Of a stretch of DNA of 64,000 nucleotides, positions 36,101 to 40,796 are shown one piece after another. Numbering within the stretch: the stretch's first letter is position 1; each line of letters opens with the position of its first letter. The stretch is from the NCBI GenBank assembly GCA_032622095.1, contig CP136064.1:41009912-41073911 (forward strand), read 5' to 3'. This DNA is from Siphonodentalium dalli. Lineage: Eukaryota; Mollusca; Scaphopoda; Gadilida; Siphonodentaliidae. The notes beneath the pieces are model-generated. The model did no database searches and was not told the DNA's origin. It worked only from the letters and a program-made list of their open reading frames with translations. Both the position numbers and the translations under genes were made by a program.

Positions 36101-37905
36101 TCTCCAGAGGGTGAATTTAGTGATGCTAGCCCGCTATGCGGGGTAGCGTCACTAAATTCACCCTCTGGGGACCTCATTCTGCAAATGACAGACACGCTAT
36201 TTGCAGGCTTGCTTATCCCTTTCATGACTGGAGCTTCCTGAATTTTTGCGAAAGCCCTGTGCCATTGAATTCTCTTATATATGCAAGTTGACCTAATTCA
36301 CATTTGATGTTGCCGCACTTGCAATTCTGTGTGTGAGAGATCCAGAGACGTGCAAAAATAACTGCCGCGATAACAACTAACTGCTGTGATCAACAAGAAG
36401 CAAAATAATTGCACATATACAGCGATTGACCGGGTCAAAATCGTAATATTTCATTGAAAGTTATAGATAAAGAGTCCCGTTTTATTGACCCATTGTCCGA
36501 GTAATTGGAGTTCAAACTACCGACTTTGTTATTATTTCCGCACAGAACAAAATGTTTCATCTTGCATTTTCACATTTAACTAACATCAGTTCAAATAAAA
36601 TGCACAATTATTCTAGGACAATTGACATTAAAGATTACAAAAGTAAATGACCTACTGACTGCAGTTAATATTGACTGTGTAGCCACTGACGGTTCCGCAG
36701 GCTCCAGTAGAGAAAGGTTTCTGGACAATTCCCCACATTGTAAAATATTTTGTTTTGGTTCGCATTCCCATTTTTATAAGGATATGCTTCCTCACCTGAA
36801 GTTTCATTTTGCAAGGCAAACACAGATGCTGTCAACTTCTGGACTGAAGTAGCATGAATCATCAGTTCATATTGAAGTTTTATAATGTTCTGCATCTGCA
36901 TCATTAACCCTTTGAGTGCCATGTCCGATTTTTGTATCGACCCATATACCCTGTGCCAATGCATTCTCTTATATATGCGAGTCGACCATAGGTCGCCTCG
37001 CATATATAAGAGAATGCATTGGCCTAACCCAAAAAAACAAAAACAAAAATTCATTTTTTTATTTTTTTTAGGGCACTCTACAGACCATAACATAGGGCCG
37101 ATGAGATCGGCCCCTGGCACTAAAAGGGTTAAATATAAACTCTATAAATTTGGGTCTTGTACTATGATGTAGTTTAATTAATATAGTTTATATTAAAGTT
37201 AAACTTGAATTGTTTTGCCTGTACAACTGGATTATTCCATACAAAGACCAAATACAGGAATTGCCCCTGCGATAGCTATTTTGCTCTCACAAAGCCCTCT
37301 GGCGAGAGCGATTTTTAGCCCTCTCGGATTTTCAAAAAGCCAGCACTGGGTTGTCCCATTTCAGCCCCTAGCGGAAACACTGGTATAAAAAGTTAAGGTC
37401 TGGTCTGTTCACAGGGTAATTATTTGAAAACATTGTTATCTGGCCAAATTGATTGAAAATTTGTTATAATTGTTTCGTAGTTTACAGCCAAAGGTAATGA
37501 CGCTTATCTTCCCCAGAGGAGGTTAAAGACATATAGCCCATGTAGTTCATTATAAAAAATGTATTCCAGGATGATGCAATGACTCCTGCTAAACTGAGTT
37601 ACGCTCAAATGGTTCAAAAACGCAGAGACCCAGACAGTTCATCTGACAGACCTGGGAGTGACGATGGCATGTCAACAACTTCAGAGACTTCTTCTAAACC
37701 CAACACTGCCAGAAATAATAGTCAGACATTACGAGAGCAATCGCAAACTTCTAAGTCATCTTCTAATGGGAACTCTCGTGACGTCATTAAAGAGGGTGAC
37801 CCGAAGGAGCAGAGACTCAATGGTGCTCGACGTGCTAAAGAAAACCGTGTTCGACGTGAACGGCAACGTGAACGAGAATTTGCTCCAAGGACTCCCTCGA
37901 AATGA
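6033..37905 (+). CDS. larp4: La-related protein 4 (LARP4/LARP4B type), 13 exons, 5' end outside window
   Basis: Joined exons: 6033-6120, 6558-6694, 11232-11335, 12273-12437, 13719-14066, 17344-17418, 18299-18387, 21970-22209, 28592-28646, 31948-32028, 32381-32640, 33365-33566, 37570-37905. All junctions keep frame and give 725 residues plus TGA. Residues about 13-75 form a La motif ([16 protein letters not shown], then [18 protein letters not shown]). Residues about 76-170 form the adjoining RRM-like domain ([35 protein letters not shown]). The tail holds [17 protein letters not shown] and [10 protein letters not shown], all conserved in vertebrate LARP4. LARP4 proteins are known as cytoplasmic factors that bind poly(A) and poly(A)-binding protein and stabilise mRNA. 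The N-terminal PABP-binding PAM2-like motif expected before the La motif is missing, so one or more upstream exons lie outside. Human LARP4 is about 724 residues in total; this one would be longer. LARP4 versus LARP4B cannot be separated, as invertebrates usually have a single gene. Confidence 0.95.
6558..6694 (+). CDS. larp4: LARP4 exon b: core of La motif
   Basis: Acceptor TTATATTTTCAG, donor CAGAG|GTAAGA. The exon encodes residues 29-74, from [20 protein letters not shown] to [10 protein letters not shown]. The aromatic and acidic residues of the La-motif RNA pocket (Y/F in exon a, the QMDSDQ block here) agree with the LARP4 type, which has QMDSDQ where genuine La proteins differ. It ends one base into a Glu codon. 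Confidence 0.95.
6883..7136. mobile_element. Family A element with perfect 8-bp target duplication
   Basis: CTGCTGGG occurs at 6875-6882 and 7137-7144, directly abutting the element. Terminal repeats start CAAGCCTTGAAATAGTGTGT. Inside are two hairpins (arms GAATGAGGTCCCCAGAGGG, tips at CCCGCATAGCGGGC and CCCACTATGTGGGG) separated by TTACACCTCGGTAG, so the whole is a palindrome of palindromes. An 8-bp duplication and a CA(A)G start point to hAT-type mobilisation. The open frames beginning MRSPEGEF are a by-product. Confidence 0.88.
7416..7664. mobile_element. Family C TTAA element
   Basis: TTAA at 7412-7415 and 7665-7668. Ends CACTTCCATGACTGGAGCTT and CCATCATAAAGGG (family consensus CCCTTCCATGACTGGAGC / GTCATGAAAGGG). 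It carries two degenerate copies of the AATGCATTCTCTTATATATG hairpin with GTCTCCCATA-type loops. Confidence 0.78.
7821..8074. mobile_element. Family A element, duplicated copy
   Basis: Same as 6883-7136, carried along by the 938-bp duplication, with its CTGCTGGG flanks at 7813-7820 and 8075-8082. It is not an independent insertion. Confidence 0.9.
8354..8602. mobile_element. Family C TTAA element, duplicated copy
   Basis: Duplicate of 7416-7664 within the second 938-bp unit; TTAA at 8350-8353 and 8603-8606. Confidence 0.78.
8734..9139. mobile_element. Family D TTAA element, copy 1
   Basis: TTAA at 8730-8733 and 9140-9143. Ends CCCTCTCAGTGCCAGGGGCC and GGCACTGAAAGGG; next to the left end is CCGATCTCATCGGCC, a short palindrome. 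One shared hairpin is present at about 9033-9107 but its loop is degraded. The internal TATGCTTAAGCATGCTATAG recurs in the copy at 50068. Confidence 0.78.
9419..11086. mobile_element. 1668-bp hAT-type element with 8-bp target duplication
   Basis: ATGTCCTG at 9411-9418 and 11087-11094. Terminal inverted repeats TAGTGTTGAAACGATTA match over 17 bp, followed on both sides by degenerate GACTAGTCG-rich subterminal repeats. The size and 8-bp duplication fit hAT. No frame inside resembles a transposase; the longest (10204-10497) has no recognisable domain, so it is non-autonomous. The interior is visibly richer in GC than its surroundings. Confidence 0.88.
11232..11335 (+). CDS. larp4: LARP4 exon c: La motif to RRM linker and first beta strand
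   Basis: Acceptor TTTTCTTCTACAG, donor CTAGAG|GTAATT. The exon encodes residues 75-109: [20 protein letters not shown] followed by [15 protein letters not shown]. The [12 protein letters not shown] linker and the CIVILREIP strand are nearly invariant in LARP4 proteins. It ends on a codon boundary. The intron before it (6695-11231) is crowded with repeats. Confidence 0.95.
11499..11880 (+). mobile_element. Family B TTAA element, copy 2
   Basis: TTAA at 11495-11498 and 11881-11884; ends CCCTTTACCCAACAGAAGGG and the complement of CCCTTTACCCAACAAACCGG. It has the same two hairpins and 130-bp right tail as copy 1. It sits in LARP4 intron 3, 163 bases after exon c. Confidence 0.85.
12073..12245. 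repeat. Degenerate minisatellite, unit about 31 bp
   Basis: Five to six imperfect units of the type CTAATATACCACAACACAAA ... TATGTTAGGGT lie side by side and end 27 bases before exon d. The polypyrimidine tract and acceptor begin directly after the array. Confidence 0.65.
12273..12437 (+). CDS. larp4: LARP4 exon d: RRM-like domain
   Basis: Acceptor ACTTTATTTTCAG, donor ATAATG|GTGAGT. The exon encodes exactly 55 codons, residues 110-164, with [37 protein letters not shown] and [13 protein letters not shown]. The WYVTF strand takes the place of the RNP1 motif. As in other LARP4 proteins it lacks the usual RNP aromatics. Confidence 0.95.
13384..13674. mobile_element. Family A element, left-truncated long form
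   Basis: The right end is the complement of CAAGTCTGAGTTTAGTGTGC. A full hairpin (GAATGAGGTTCCCAGAGGG arms) and part of the long-form centre (CGAGGTTCCCAATGGGTGTTC) are present; the left terminus is missing. It ends 44 bases before exon e. Confidence 0.7.
13719..14066 (+). CDS. larp4: LARP4 exon e: end of RRM and Pro/Gln-rich tail
   Basis: Acceptor CACTTTTTTTCAG, donor CAACAG|GTAAGA. The exon encodes 116 codons, residues 165-280. It opens with [19 protein letters not shown], matching the end of the LARP4 RRM, then turns to low complexity with long Pro and Gln runs (for example [12 protein letters not shown]) and ends with [19 protein letters not shown]. The Val-rich frame on the opposite strand is only a shadow. 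A family A repeat ends 44 bases upstream of the acceptor. Confidence 0.95.
14196..14503 (+). repeat. Minisatellite, four copies of a 79-bp unit
   Basis: TATCACAAGAATATGGGGTA recurs at 14202, 14281, 14360 and 14439, an exact 79-bp period. The last copy lacks TTGACAA. The unit contains CCTGAGTTATAGCCCTTGTT and derives from family G, of which a longer piece precedes it (14150-14195). Confidence 0.93.
14918..15062. repeat. Two diverged tandem copies of a 72-bp unit
   Basis: GACAGATGCCTATTCGCGGT and GACAGTTACCTATACACGGT open the two units; both end TCTATAACTATTTCAAT. Confidence 0.75.
15063..16312. other. Intron 5 sequence, nothing recognised
   Basis: AT-rich intronic sequence between LARP4 exons e and f. 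I see no frame, hairpin or repeat here that I can name. Confidence 0.5.
16313..16527. mobile_element. Family A element, right end lost
   Basis: Starts CAAGCCTTGAAATAGGGTGT and contains both hairpins, but stops at CACCCTCTGGGGAC, where unrelated AATAAGGCG sequence begins. No second terminal repeat and hence no target duplication. Confidence 0.75.
16772..17304. mobile_element. Two family E relics in tandem
   Basis: Segments about 16772-17009 and 17072-17304 both read TTCAGTTATAAAA.TATACAT, TGGAATGGTCTATTATTCA, then AATGTTC and end near TATTTAGTATAGAAA or its variant. Both have lost clear TTAACCC ends. Family E intact copies are at 43884 and 49176. Confidence 0.6.
17344..17418 (+). CDS. larp4: LARP4 exon f (25 codons)
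   Basis: Acceptor TACTTACCTTTCAG, donor CAGTATG|GTAAGT. The exon encodes residues 281-305: [19 protein letters not shown] then MLDPSM. It is in phase at both ends, so skipping it would keep the frame. Pro-rich sequence of this sort follows the RRM in LARP4 proteins. Confidence 0.88.
18299..18387 (+). CDS. larp4: LARP4 exon g
   Basis: Acceptor CATCTTATTTCAG, donor GGACAAG|GTAAAC. The exon encodes residues 306-334: [16 protein letters not shown] then [13 protein letters not shown]. It ends two bases into an Arg codon that exon h completes. The NGY...FPTIRTR stretch fits the basic segment of LARP4 around its NGF repeats. Confidence 0.88.
18490..18800. repeat. Family G repeat, two units of about 165 bp
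   Basis: Each unit has GGATGATA.CTT, a TGAA.TGATTGGAATGAA.TTT segment, GTATGTG.GTTTA, AAAATACAGGT and ends at ATGGCCCTTT.TTGGAATT. The chain of GTCC.TCCAT elements at 18460-18490 precedes it. The unit also occurs at 14150, 51700, 54830 and, inverted, at 61170-61310. Confidence 0.7.
19726..19905. repeat. Foldback element with tRNA-like Pol III promoter at its centre
   Basis: Arms of about 55 bp: TAGAAGCAAATTAGATTTTT ... TTTGGGATTGGGTGAGATTC against the complement of the right side. The loop carries an A-box-like TGGTCGTGTGG (19783-19793) and a perfect B box GGTTCGAATCC (19844-19854). GGCGTGCTCGCC between them could form the long variable arm of a Ser/Leu-type tRNA. I cannot fold a clean acceptor stem, so this is tRNA-derived rather than a working tRNA gene. 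Confidence 0.7.
20735..21560. repeat. Family H tandem repeat, unit about 160 bp, interrupted by family F
   Basis: Units contain GGGACATAACTCTTTCCCTC, CATAGTA.TTCTTA.AA, TTCTTCTC.AGAACCA, GGTATGGAC and GGGTGACTGGGATTCA. About four occur here, with a family F element at 21203-21405. Related stretches are at 21840-21935, 55340-55790, 56710-56960 and 60060-60410. Confidence 0.7.
21203..21405. mobile_element. Family F palindrome, copy 2 (inserted in family H)
   Basis: CAGTAATGCCCTAAGTAATC to its complement; the arms meet at CGGGGAGAGCTTTCCG. The host repeat reads GGGACAT before it and AACTCTTTCC after it, which would rejoin as GGGACATAACTCTTTCC, so a TA-flanked insertion is visible although the left TA has mutated. 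Confidence 0.8.
21970..22209 (+). CDS. larp4: LARP4 exon h: basic Arg/His/Asn-rich segment
   Basis: Acceptor ATTGTCTTATTCAG, donor ATCCAAAG|GTAAGT. The exon completes an Arg codon, then encodes 79 codons (residues 336-414): [37 protein letters not shown] and so on. It is polar and probably disordered. It ends two bases into an Arg codon. Confidence 0.9.
22301..22480. repeat. Family I repeat (TTTATACCCCC type)
   Basis: TTTATACCCCCTGTAACAAA and GGGGGGTATATAGGAATCAG, then GTCCGTC-rich sequence, TTTTTAAAAACTTGACACAG and ATTTAGTACCATTGGCACCT. The same order recurs at 29961-30555. Confidence 0.65.
22572..22657 (+). pseudogene. L2/CR1-like LINE relic, left fragment
   Basis: Plus-strand translation gives [19 protein letters not shown], the Q-x-x-QN-x-AAR-V motif near the end of the reverse transcriptase of L2/CR1-type LINEs, then a stop and REHYTDIYK, the usual linker before the LHWLP motif. 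The LHWLP part lies more than 5 kb away at 27801. Confidence 0.75.
22658..27798. mobile_element. About 5.1-kb composite insertion splitting the LINE
   Basis: Near-identical inverted ends: ACCTGACAACCACTATAGAA, TTGGCGCGTAATTTCAACT and GACTTTTAGTCGCAACCGC on the left (about 22690-22830), and the reverse complement of all three at 27630-27790. On the left the arm is itself doubled into a 290-bp hairpin (22658-22955). Beyond it a second left arm TTTTCTTACGAAAACTACC (22953-22971) matches the extreme right end exactly. No transposase-like frame was found inside; 23100-23260 and 25310-25340 are TATATA-rich. Exact boundaries and target duplication remain unclear. Confidence 0.6.
25709..26408. repeat. 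Short direct repeat, two copies about 650 bp apart
   Basis: GAAACTGGAAATTCCCAATC at 25709 and GAAACTGGAAAATCCCAATC at 26359 each continue with TAAAAATAGATTTA and AGAATTACCAGCC, about 48 bp. The DNA between is unrecognised. Confidence 0.6.
27799..28560 (+). pseudogene. L2/CR1-like LINE relic, right fragment and 3' end
   Basis: Translation from 27801 gives [19 protein letters not shown], the LHWLPVxxRIxFK motif that directly follows the left fragment in LINE proteins. Next come [11 protein letters not shown] and [18 protein letters not shown], which correspond to the last conserved blocks, with stops and a shift. TTTTTAAGCGCTTTGAAACC and TGATATGGGCGCTATATGAG near 28510-28552 match the characteristic L2-type 3' end. 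The part from 28140 to 28490 is not clearly LINE. Confidence 0.75.
28592..28646 (+). CDS. larp4: LARP4 exon i: Arg-rich block, with alternative donor at 28661
   Basis: Acceptor GTCTTTTTTCAG. The exon encodes [19 protein letters not shown] (residues 415-433), matching the RRRRED block of vertebrate LARP4. The first donor is CTGCCA|GTAAGT. A second, CTCACCG|GTATGT, lies 15 bases on, stays in frame and would add VSSSP. Either joins exon j in phase. G- and C-homopolymer tracts begin about 45 bases after the second donor. Confidence 0.9.
28705..28875. repeat. G17 and C19 runs facing each other
   Basis: A run of 17 G at 28705-28721 and a run of 19 C at 28857-28875 lie 135 bases apart, just after LARP4 exon i. 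Their outer flanks, CTATTTGCTG before the G run and CCATTTGCTG after the C run, read in the same direction. Confidence 0.85.
29339..29529. mobile_element. Family A element, chimeric ends
   Basis: The left side reads TTTGGTGCTGGACATTTGCG, the end type of the copy at 40299. The right side ends with the complement of CAAGCCTTGAAATAGTGTGT, the end type of the copy at 6883. The left hairpin is shortened (GGGTCCCTAGAGGGTGAATT ...); the right one is complete with tip CCCGCTATGCGGGG. Confidence 0.75.
29882..29952. repeat. Two tandem copies of a 35-bp unit
   Basis: GCATGGTGTATATATATCTG followed by TTGTGTATGAAT is present twice in a row. Confidence 0.8.
29961..30555. repeat. Family I repeat with three units of about 170 bp
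   Basis: It opens TATACCCCCCGCAACGAGTT with complementary GGGGGGGGGGTATACTGG, forming a short stem. Then come units containing CTTGGCACA.A.ATT, ACCATGGGAA.CTGTGCACCT, GCGATTATGACGTCTGTC, GGAGTTATC.CCC and GCAACAT.CATAATTTTGTCC. The last unit lacks the GCGATTATGACG part. Confidence 0.75.
30561..30607 (+). repeat. Interstitial telomere-like repeat
   Basis: TTAGGATTAGGGTTAGGGG and TTAGGGTTAGGGGGTTTAGG follow each other: about seven TTAGGG-type units with added G or T. It is flanked by family I on the left and a family E element shortly to the right. Confidence 0.85.
30657..30891. mobile_element. Family E TTAA element
   Basis: Left TTAA at 30653-30656; the right site reads TTGA. Ends CCTTTCAATAATAAATGG and GTATTTAGTAAAGAAAGGG. 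Internal matches to family E: TTCGAATGGTATATTATTCA and GGAACTACTCGTCAATGAGT. Confidence 0.7.
31400..31482. repeat. Two tandem copies of a 42-bp unit
   Basis: TTGATATCAATGTACCTAAT followed by GTATGCTATATT occurs twice with TGATCA-type spacers. Confidence 0.75.
31648..31806. mobile_element. Family C TTAA element, short form
   Basis: TTAA at 31644-31647 and 31807-31810; ends CCCTTCCATGACTGGAGCTT and CCCATCATGGAAGGG. Only one hairpin is present (loop GGCTCCCTATGGGAGAC). It ends 141 bases before LARP4 exon j. Confidence 0.83.
31948..32028 (+). CDS. larp4: LARP4 exon j: SFPPLPG motif
   Basis: Acceptor TTCCATTTTCAG, donor TTCTGTG|GTGAGT. The exon encodes 27 codons, residues 434-460: [17 protein letters not shown] followed by [17 protein letters not shown] after an acidic/Phe stretch is one of the most conserved blocks of the LARP4 tail. 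It is in phase at both ends. Confidence 0.93.
32381..32640 (+). CDS. larp4: LARP4 exon k: [10 protein letters not shown] block and Ser/Asn-rich segment
   Basis: Acceptor TTTTATTCTATCAG, donor ACAGTCAG|GTTAGT. The exon encodes residues 461-546: [20 protein letters not shown], then Ser/Asn/Thr-rich sequence ending DDINRTITV. The last 26 bases and the donor are the first unit of a 40-bp tandem repeat (see 32615-32942). Reading past the first donor meets an in-frame TGA after five codons, so only this donor gives the full protein. Confidence 0.93.
32615..32942 (+). repeat. 40-bp tandem repeat made of an exon end and its splice donor
   Basis: The unit is GATATTAACCGTACCATCAC + AGTCAG|GTTAGTCTCTTTGT, repeated 8.2 times at an exact 40-bp period. 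CAG|GTTAGT junctions fall at 32640, 32680, 32720, 32760, 32800, 32840, 32880 and 32920. Copies are identical except the fifth, which has CTGTCAG. The first 26 bases are the coding 3' end of LARP4 exon k. Each downstream donor is as strong as the first, but its use would add sequence with an in-frame TGA. Confidence 0.95.
33365..33566 (+). CDS. larp4: LARP4 exon l: Gln-rich tract, with alternative donor at 33581
   Basis: Acceptor TTGATAATTTCAG. The exon completes Arg, then encodes 67 codons (548-614): [20 protein letters not shown], then a polyglutamine-like run encoded mostly by CAA. The first donor is TTGCAA|GTAAGT. A second strong donor, GAAAAT|GTAAGT, lies 15 bases downstream and would add VSEEN in frame. 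Confidence 0.88.
33601..34585 (+). other. Intron 12, first kilobase: little recognised
   Basis: No coding frame. The only structure I see is a short inverted repeat at 34222-34310, whose arms TTTATGTCCG.T.GGGGGATTT surround a GGACTCGGCAGAGCCTCGCC centre. Confidence 0.5.
34595..35757. mobile_element. 1163-bp Mutator-like element, 9-bp target duplication
   Basis: ACCTATCCC at 34586-34594 and 35758-35766. Terminal inverted repeats of about 100 bp at roughly 80% identity start TAGTCCAAGTCTTCT.GTAC, continue TAAGATATTGGGATGG and reach GGTCTTTAGTCC and CCTTTGACA. A 9-bp duplication with long terminal repeats is typical of Mutator/MULE elements. No transposase frame inside, so non-autonomous. Confidence 0.83.
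35767..36211. mobile_element. Family A element, complete long form
   Basis: Ends CAAGCCTGCAAATAGTGTTC and the complement of GACACGCTATTTGCAGGCTTG. Flanks CCTATCCC and CTTATCCC agree at 7 of 8. Hairpin 1 (tip CCCGCATAGCGGGC) and hairpin 2 (tip CCCGCTATGCGGGG) flank about 230 bp that contain GATGTTCACCCATTAGGCAC and TACTTCCCAGAAGATGAGGC. This is the best full-length reference for the long form. Confidence 0.83.
36212..36290. mobile_element. Family C fragment cut by family A
   Basis: CTTATCCCTTTCATGACTGG followed by AGCTTCCTGAATTTTTGCG is the left part of family C. The hairpin arm ATTCTCTTATATATGC follows, then the match stops near 36290. The family A element at 35767 sits in its first bases. 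Confidence 0.7.
36908..37128. mobile_element. Family D TTAA element, copy 2
   Basis: TTAA at 36904-36907 and 37129-37132; ends CCCTTTGAGTGCCATGTCCG and GGCACTAAAAGGG. One shared hairpin, with the same loop as family B (GTCGACCATAGGTCGCC). GGGCCGATGAGATCGGCCCC near the right end is a palindrome. Confidence 0.83.
37570..37905 (+). CDS. larp4: LARP4 last coding exon: [10 protein letters not shown] and C-terminus
   Basis: Acceptor AAATGTATTCCAG. The exon encodes residues 615-725: [20 protein letters not shown], a Ser-rich stretch, then basic sequence ([17 protein letters not shown]) ending FAPRTPSK and TGA. SYA(Q/E)(M/V)(V/C)QK and a final P-R-(S/T)-P-(S)-K are shared with vertebrate LARP4, which supports this as the true C-terminus. 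Confidence 0.94.
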   Translation, partial: DDAMTPAKLSYAQMVQKRRDPDSSSDRPGSDDGMSTTSETSSKPNTARNNSQTLREQSQTSKSSSNGNSRDVIKEGDPKEQRLNGARRAKENRVRRERQREREFAPRTPSK

Positions 37906-39020
37906 GATAGAAATATACCTGATTATTGATTGTTGTTTGCGAATTGGAGGAGAATTTACGAGGTGAGGTTACTCTGGACAGGAGAAAATTGTAGAGGTGG
38001 TGAAGGATTTTATTGTGCTTTCTTGTTTCAAATAGCGGTGTCTAACACCGTATTCTATATGTTCCAAGGAAGAGGTATGTTGGAAAGAAAATTAAATGTG
38101 GAAGAGCCAGAGAGAGGAAATGTATGCAATCTTGATTGATAAGGTGAAAGCTTCTCTATGGGAATGAACTTAGACGGTGTATTTAAGAAATCAGCTTCAG
38201 ACAATTTCTGCATGATTCCTTGGCTTCCAGAGTGTTCAACTCAAAAATCTGTCATCTATCTTTATTGAGAACTGTGTGTGACTTGTTCTCATTGTTGGAA
38301 TTGTGATATAGAGACTGTTTAAAATGTCATCAGGGACATTATTGTCAATAATATAAAACAGATTGTAAACAGAGTTTATCTCCAAAATTTTTAGATTATA
38401 CCAGTTTGACGTGATTTGTTATTGCACATGTTGCTTCGAACTGGTTCGTAAATTGTTGCGATTCTACTGTTGGTGCCTCATTGTATTATGTACAGCAATG
38501 AATGCTATTCGCTAAGGTAATTTTGTGTTACGGTTGTAATCAAAACAAAGCATACTGACTGTTCATTGTGATATTGTGCAATTGACACACTGGTAGTGGT
38601 ATACTATACAATCATCTCATGTTGCATAATTTATCTGTTAAAATTTGATTTCTGATTTGTCTCTAAGTCCAGAGAGTGTGATGTTTTTTTAGTTTCTTAT
38701 TTTTTTTTCAAATCCATTCCACTCCTCTAGAAGGTGCCTTTTCAGATTTATTTTTCTAATCATTGAGCTAATTTGCTGTTAAGTTGATATATTCTAACTG
38801 AATTTATTATGTTATAATAACCCCAAGCGTCCACTTAAAATACAGTCTCAATTTGTTCCTTGTAAATTATCTGTTGAAAGTTATTGGTAAATTCATATCT
38901 TTCTCGTGTATATTAGATTCTGATATTGAAAGTTGGTATGCAAGCTATGTAGATATATAGAAATTACTATCGCAATGATGAATCCGATGACTAATAAATA
39001 AAAATTCACACAAATAGCAG
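37906..39020 (+). other. Probable LARP4 3' untranslated region
   Basis: This is AT-rich, repeat-free sequence after the stop codon with no long frame. Two overlapping AATAAA hexamers at 38993-39002 are followed by A-rich and then GT-rich sequence (GAAGTTGGTGTAGG near 39050), as expected at a cleavage site. The end is inferred; later AATAAA hexamers at 39569 and 41874 could serve longer transcripts. Confidence 0.6.
38993..39002 (+). promoter_or_regulatory. Polyadenylation signal (two overlapping AATAAA)
   Basis: AATAAATAAA contains two overlapping canonical hexamers about 1.1 kb after the LARP4 stop codon. It is the first canonical signal I noticed after the stop. Confidence 0.6.
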
Positions 39021-40298
39021 TATTAAACTCTTCTATTTTCTAGGAAATGAAGTTGGTGTAGGATCGGGCCAAGAAAATTGAAATAACTAATTTATGGTGA
39101 AACGCATGTTTTTCCCCCCCAAGTCTGAAATTTTATTATGAGAATGGTCCTATTCTTATGGACTGGTGATTGAAAAACACCCATCTGACTTCTTACTTTG
39201 TAAGAGTAACGTTGATCCTTTGTAATTATTCTCAAGATCGAAGGTCCATGGTATGTCATTTTTTGCGTCATCACTGATGGTAGCCCTGCTTGGACTATGT
39301 TGCTTGTGGCTATGTGGACTTAGTGGCATCTCAGAAGCATGAGTTTTTTTATTGTTGCCCAACATAAATGTGATGATTGGGGTATGCTACAAGGATTGAC
39401 CTTCATAAGACCGTCCACGAAATGTGTAACTGAATTAAAGCTGAACTTATTACAAAAAAGTTCATTTTGTTTGAGATTCCAGCCCAAGGAAATAACATTC
39501 AGTTAAAGCTCTTACATCTTATGCTGTCAGAAGATGTAGTAAATAGCTTGTTTCAAGATGGTTCTTGCAATAAATGGCTGATTCATTCATTGTAATCTAA
39601 CTAATATAATTGTTGGAAATATCTTAAGAAGGTCAAACTTAACCAGTTAGTGTTTGTGAGAAGTGTTCTGGATGATAAATTCTGACATTACCATGATAAT
39701 CGGTCTGTACATTCAAGGTGCTCCTAATTGCTCAATGTGAATAGTTCCTTAAACTCACTTATTTTACTTGTTTGACCACGTCTGTTGGTATGGAATATAC
39801 AGACTGTATTGTATAGATATATTGATTTAAGTGAGTGAACATTAAGCATGCTATCCTCTATTTATATCTGATATCCAAAGTCAATGCACATTGCTTATTT
39901 GCACTTCATGTAGATATGGAGATAGGATATTCATAATGCCCCTACTCTTGTGTTCTGCACTGACATGGATATCAATCATTGGAAATTGTGCATCCTGTTT
40001 GGTACTTATTCAGGGATTTTTTGAGAAACAACAAGGGCTGAAAATGGGCCCAGGACCCTTCCTAAAAAGGGTATAAAAATCCCTGTTATATTTATTTGTT
40101 GAGTTGAACAAAATTAATTTTTGGATTGATAAGGTTGGTAAATTGGGCAAGGAGGCCAGCTTTTACAGATGGCTGTAACTTGAACAATTATGGACAGATT
40201 CAGAATTAGTTTGCTGCTCTTCCACATCCGTGATAGACAGTTGCAGACTTGACATGAAATTATATCAACCACAACTTCTGTCTAGACTATTCTGGGTT
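39021..40298. other. Downstream of LARP4, no gene seen
   Basis: AT-rich sequence with an AATAAA at 39569-39574 that could end a longer LARP4 transcript. No repeat family or credible frame recognised. Confidence 0.5.
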
Positions 40299-40653
40299 TG
40301 GCCTCAATATGGTGCTGGACATTTGCAGAATGAGTTCCCCAGATGGTGAATGTAGTGAAGCTACAAACTGGGAGACCTAGACAAAGATTTAAGTTCCCTG
40401 ATGGTGATGTGCATCCATTGGGCACCTCGATTATGTATGTTATTTCCCAAATTGGGCGATATAGAGAAACTAAACTAATTTAATTAGTTAATTTTATAAT
40501 AAAGATACTGTCCAGAAATGATGAGGCCTAAGCAGAATGAGGTCCCCAGAGCATGAATTTAGTGATGTTCGCTCGCTGTGCGGGGAAGCGTCACTAAATT
40601 CATCCTCTGGGGACCTCATTCTGCAAATGTCCAGCACCATATTTTGAGGCCTG
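40299..40653. mobile_element. Family A element, variant ends, perfect 8-bp target duplication
   Basis: TCTGGGTT at 40291-40298 and 40654-40661. The right terminal repeat is the complement of CAGGCCTCAAAATATGGTGC; the left has lost its first bases (TGGCCTCAATATGGTGC). The interior is a shortened long form, with the right hairpin intact (GAATGAGGTCCCCAGAGCA ... CTCTGGGGACCTCATTC). The terminal sequence differs from that of copies at 6883 or 45690. Confidence 0.86.
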
Positions 40654-40796
40654 TCTGGGTTATAAGCATAATTTCATGAATTTTAAATCTTGTTATAGCC
40701 AGAACAAGTATTTGATTCAGACTTGCTTATCAATACCTAGATTGTCTTTGACAACCAACCTGATCCTTGTATAATTGTGATAATTATACTCCTTAA

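Noticed and set aside
36665-37172. 151- and 95-residue frames
   Set aside because: They run through the family D element and its hairpin on opposite strands; similar peptides ([18 protein letters not shown] type) appear wherever the hairpin occurs.
37658-37966. Overlapping plus-strand frame starting [10 protein letters not shown]
   Set aside because: It is in another frame of the last LARP4 exon, whose frame is fixed by conserved SYAQMVQK and the C-terminal PRTPSK.
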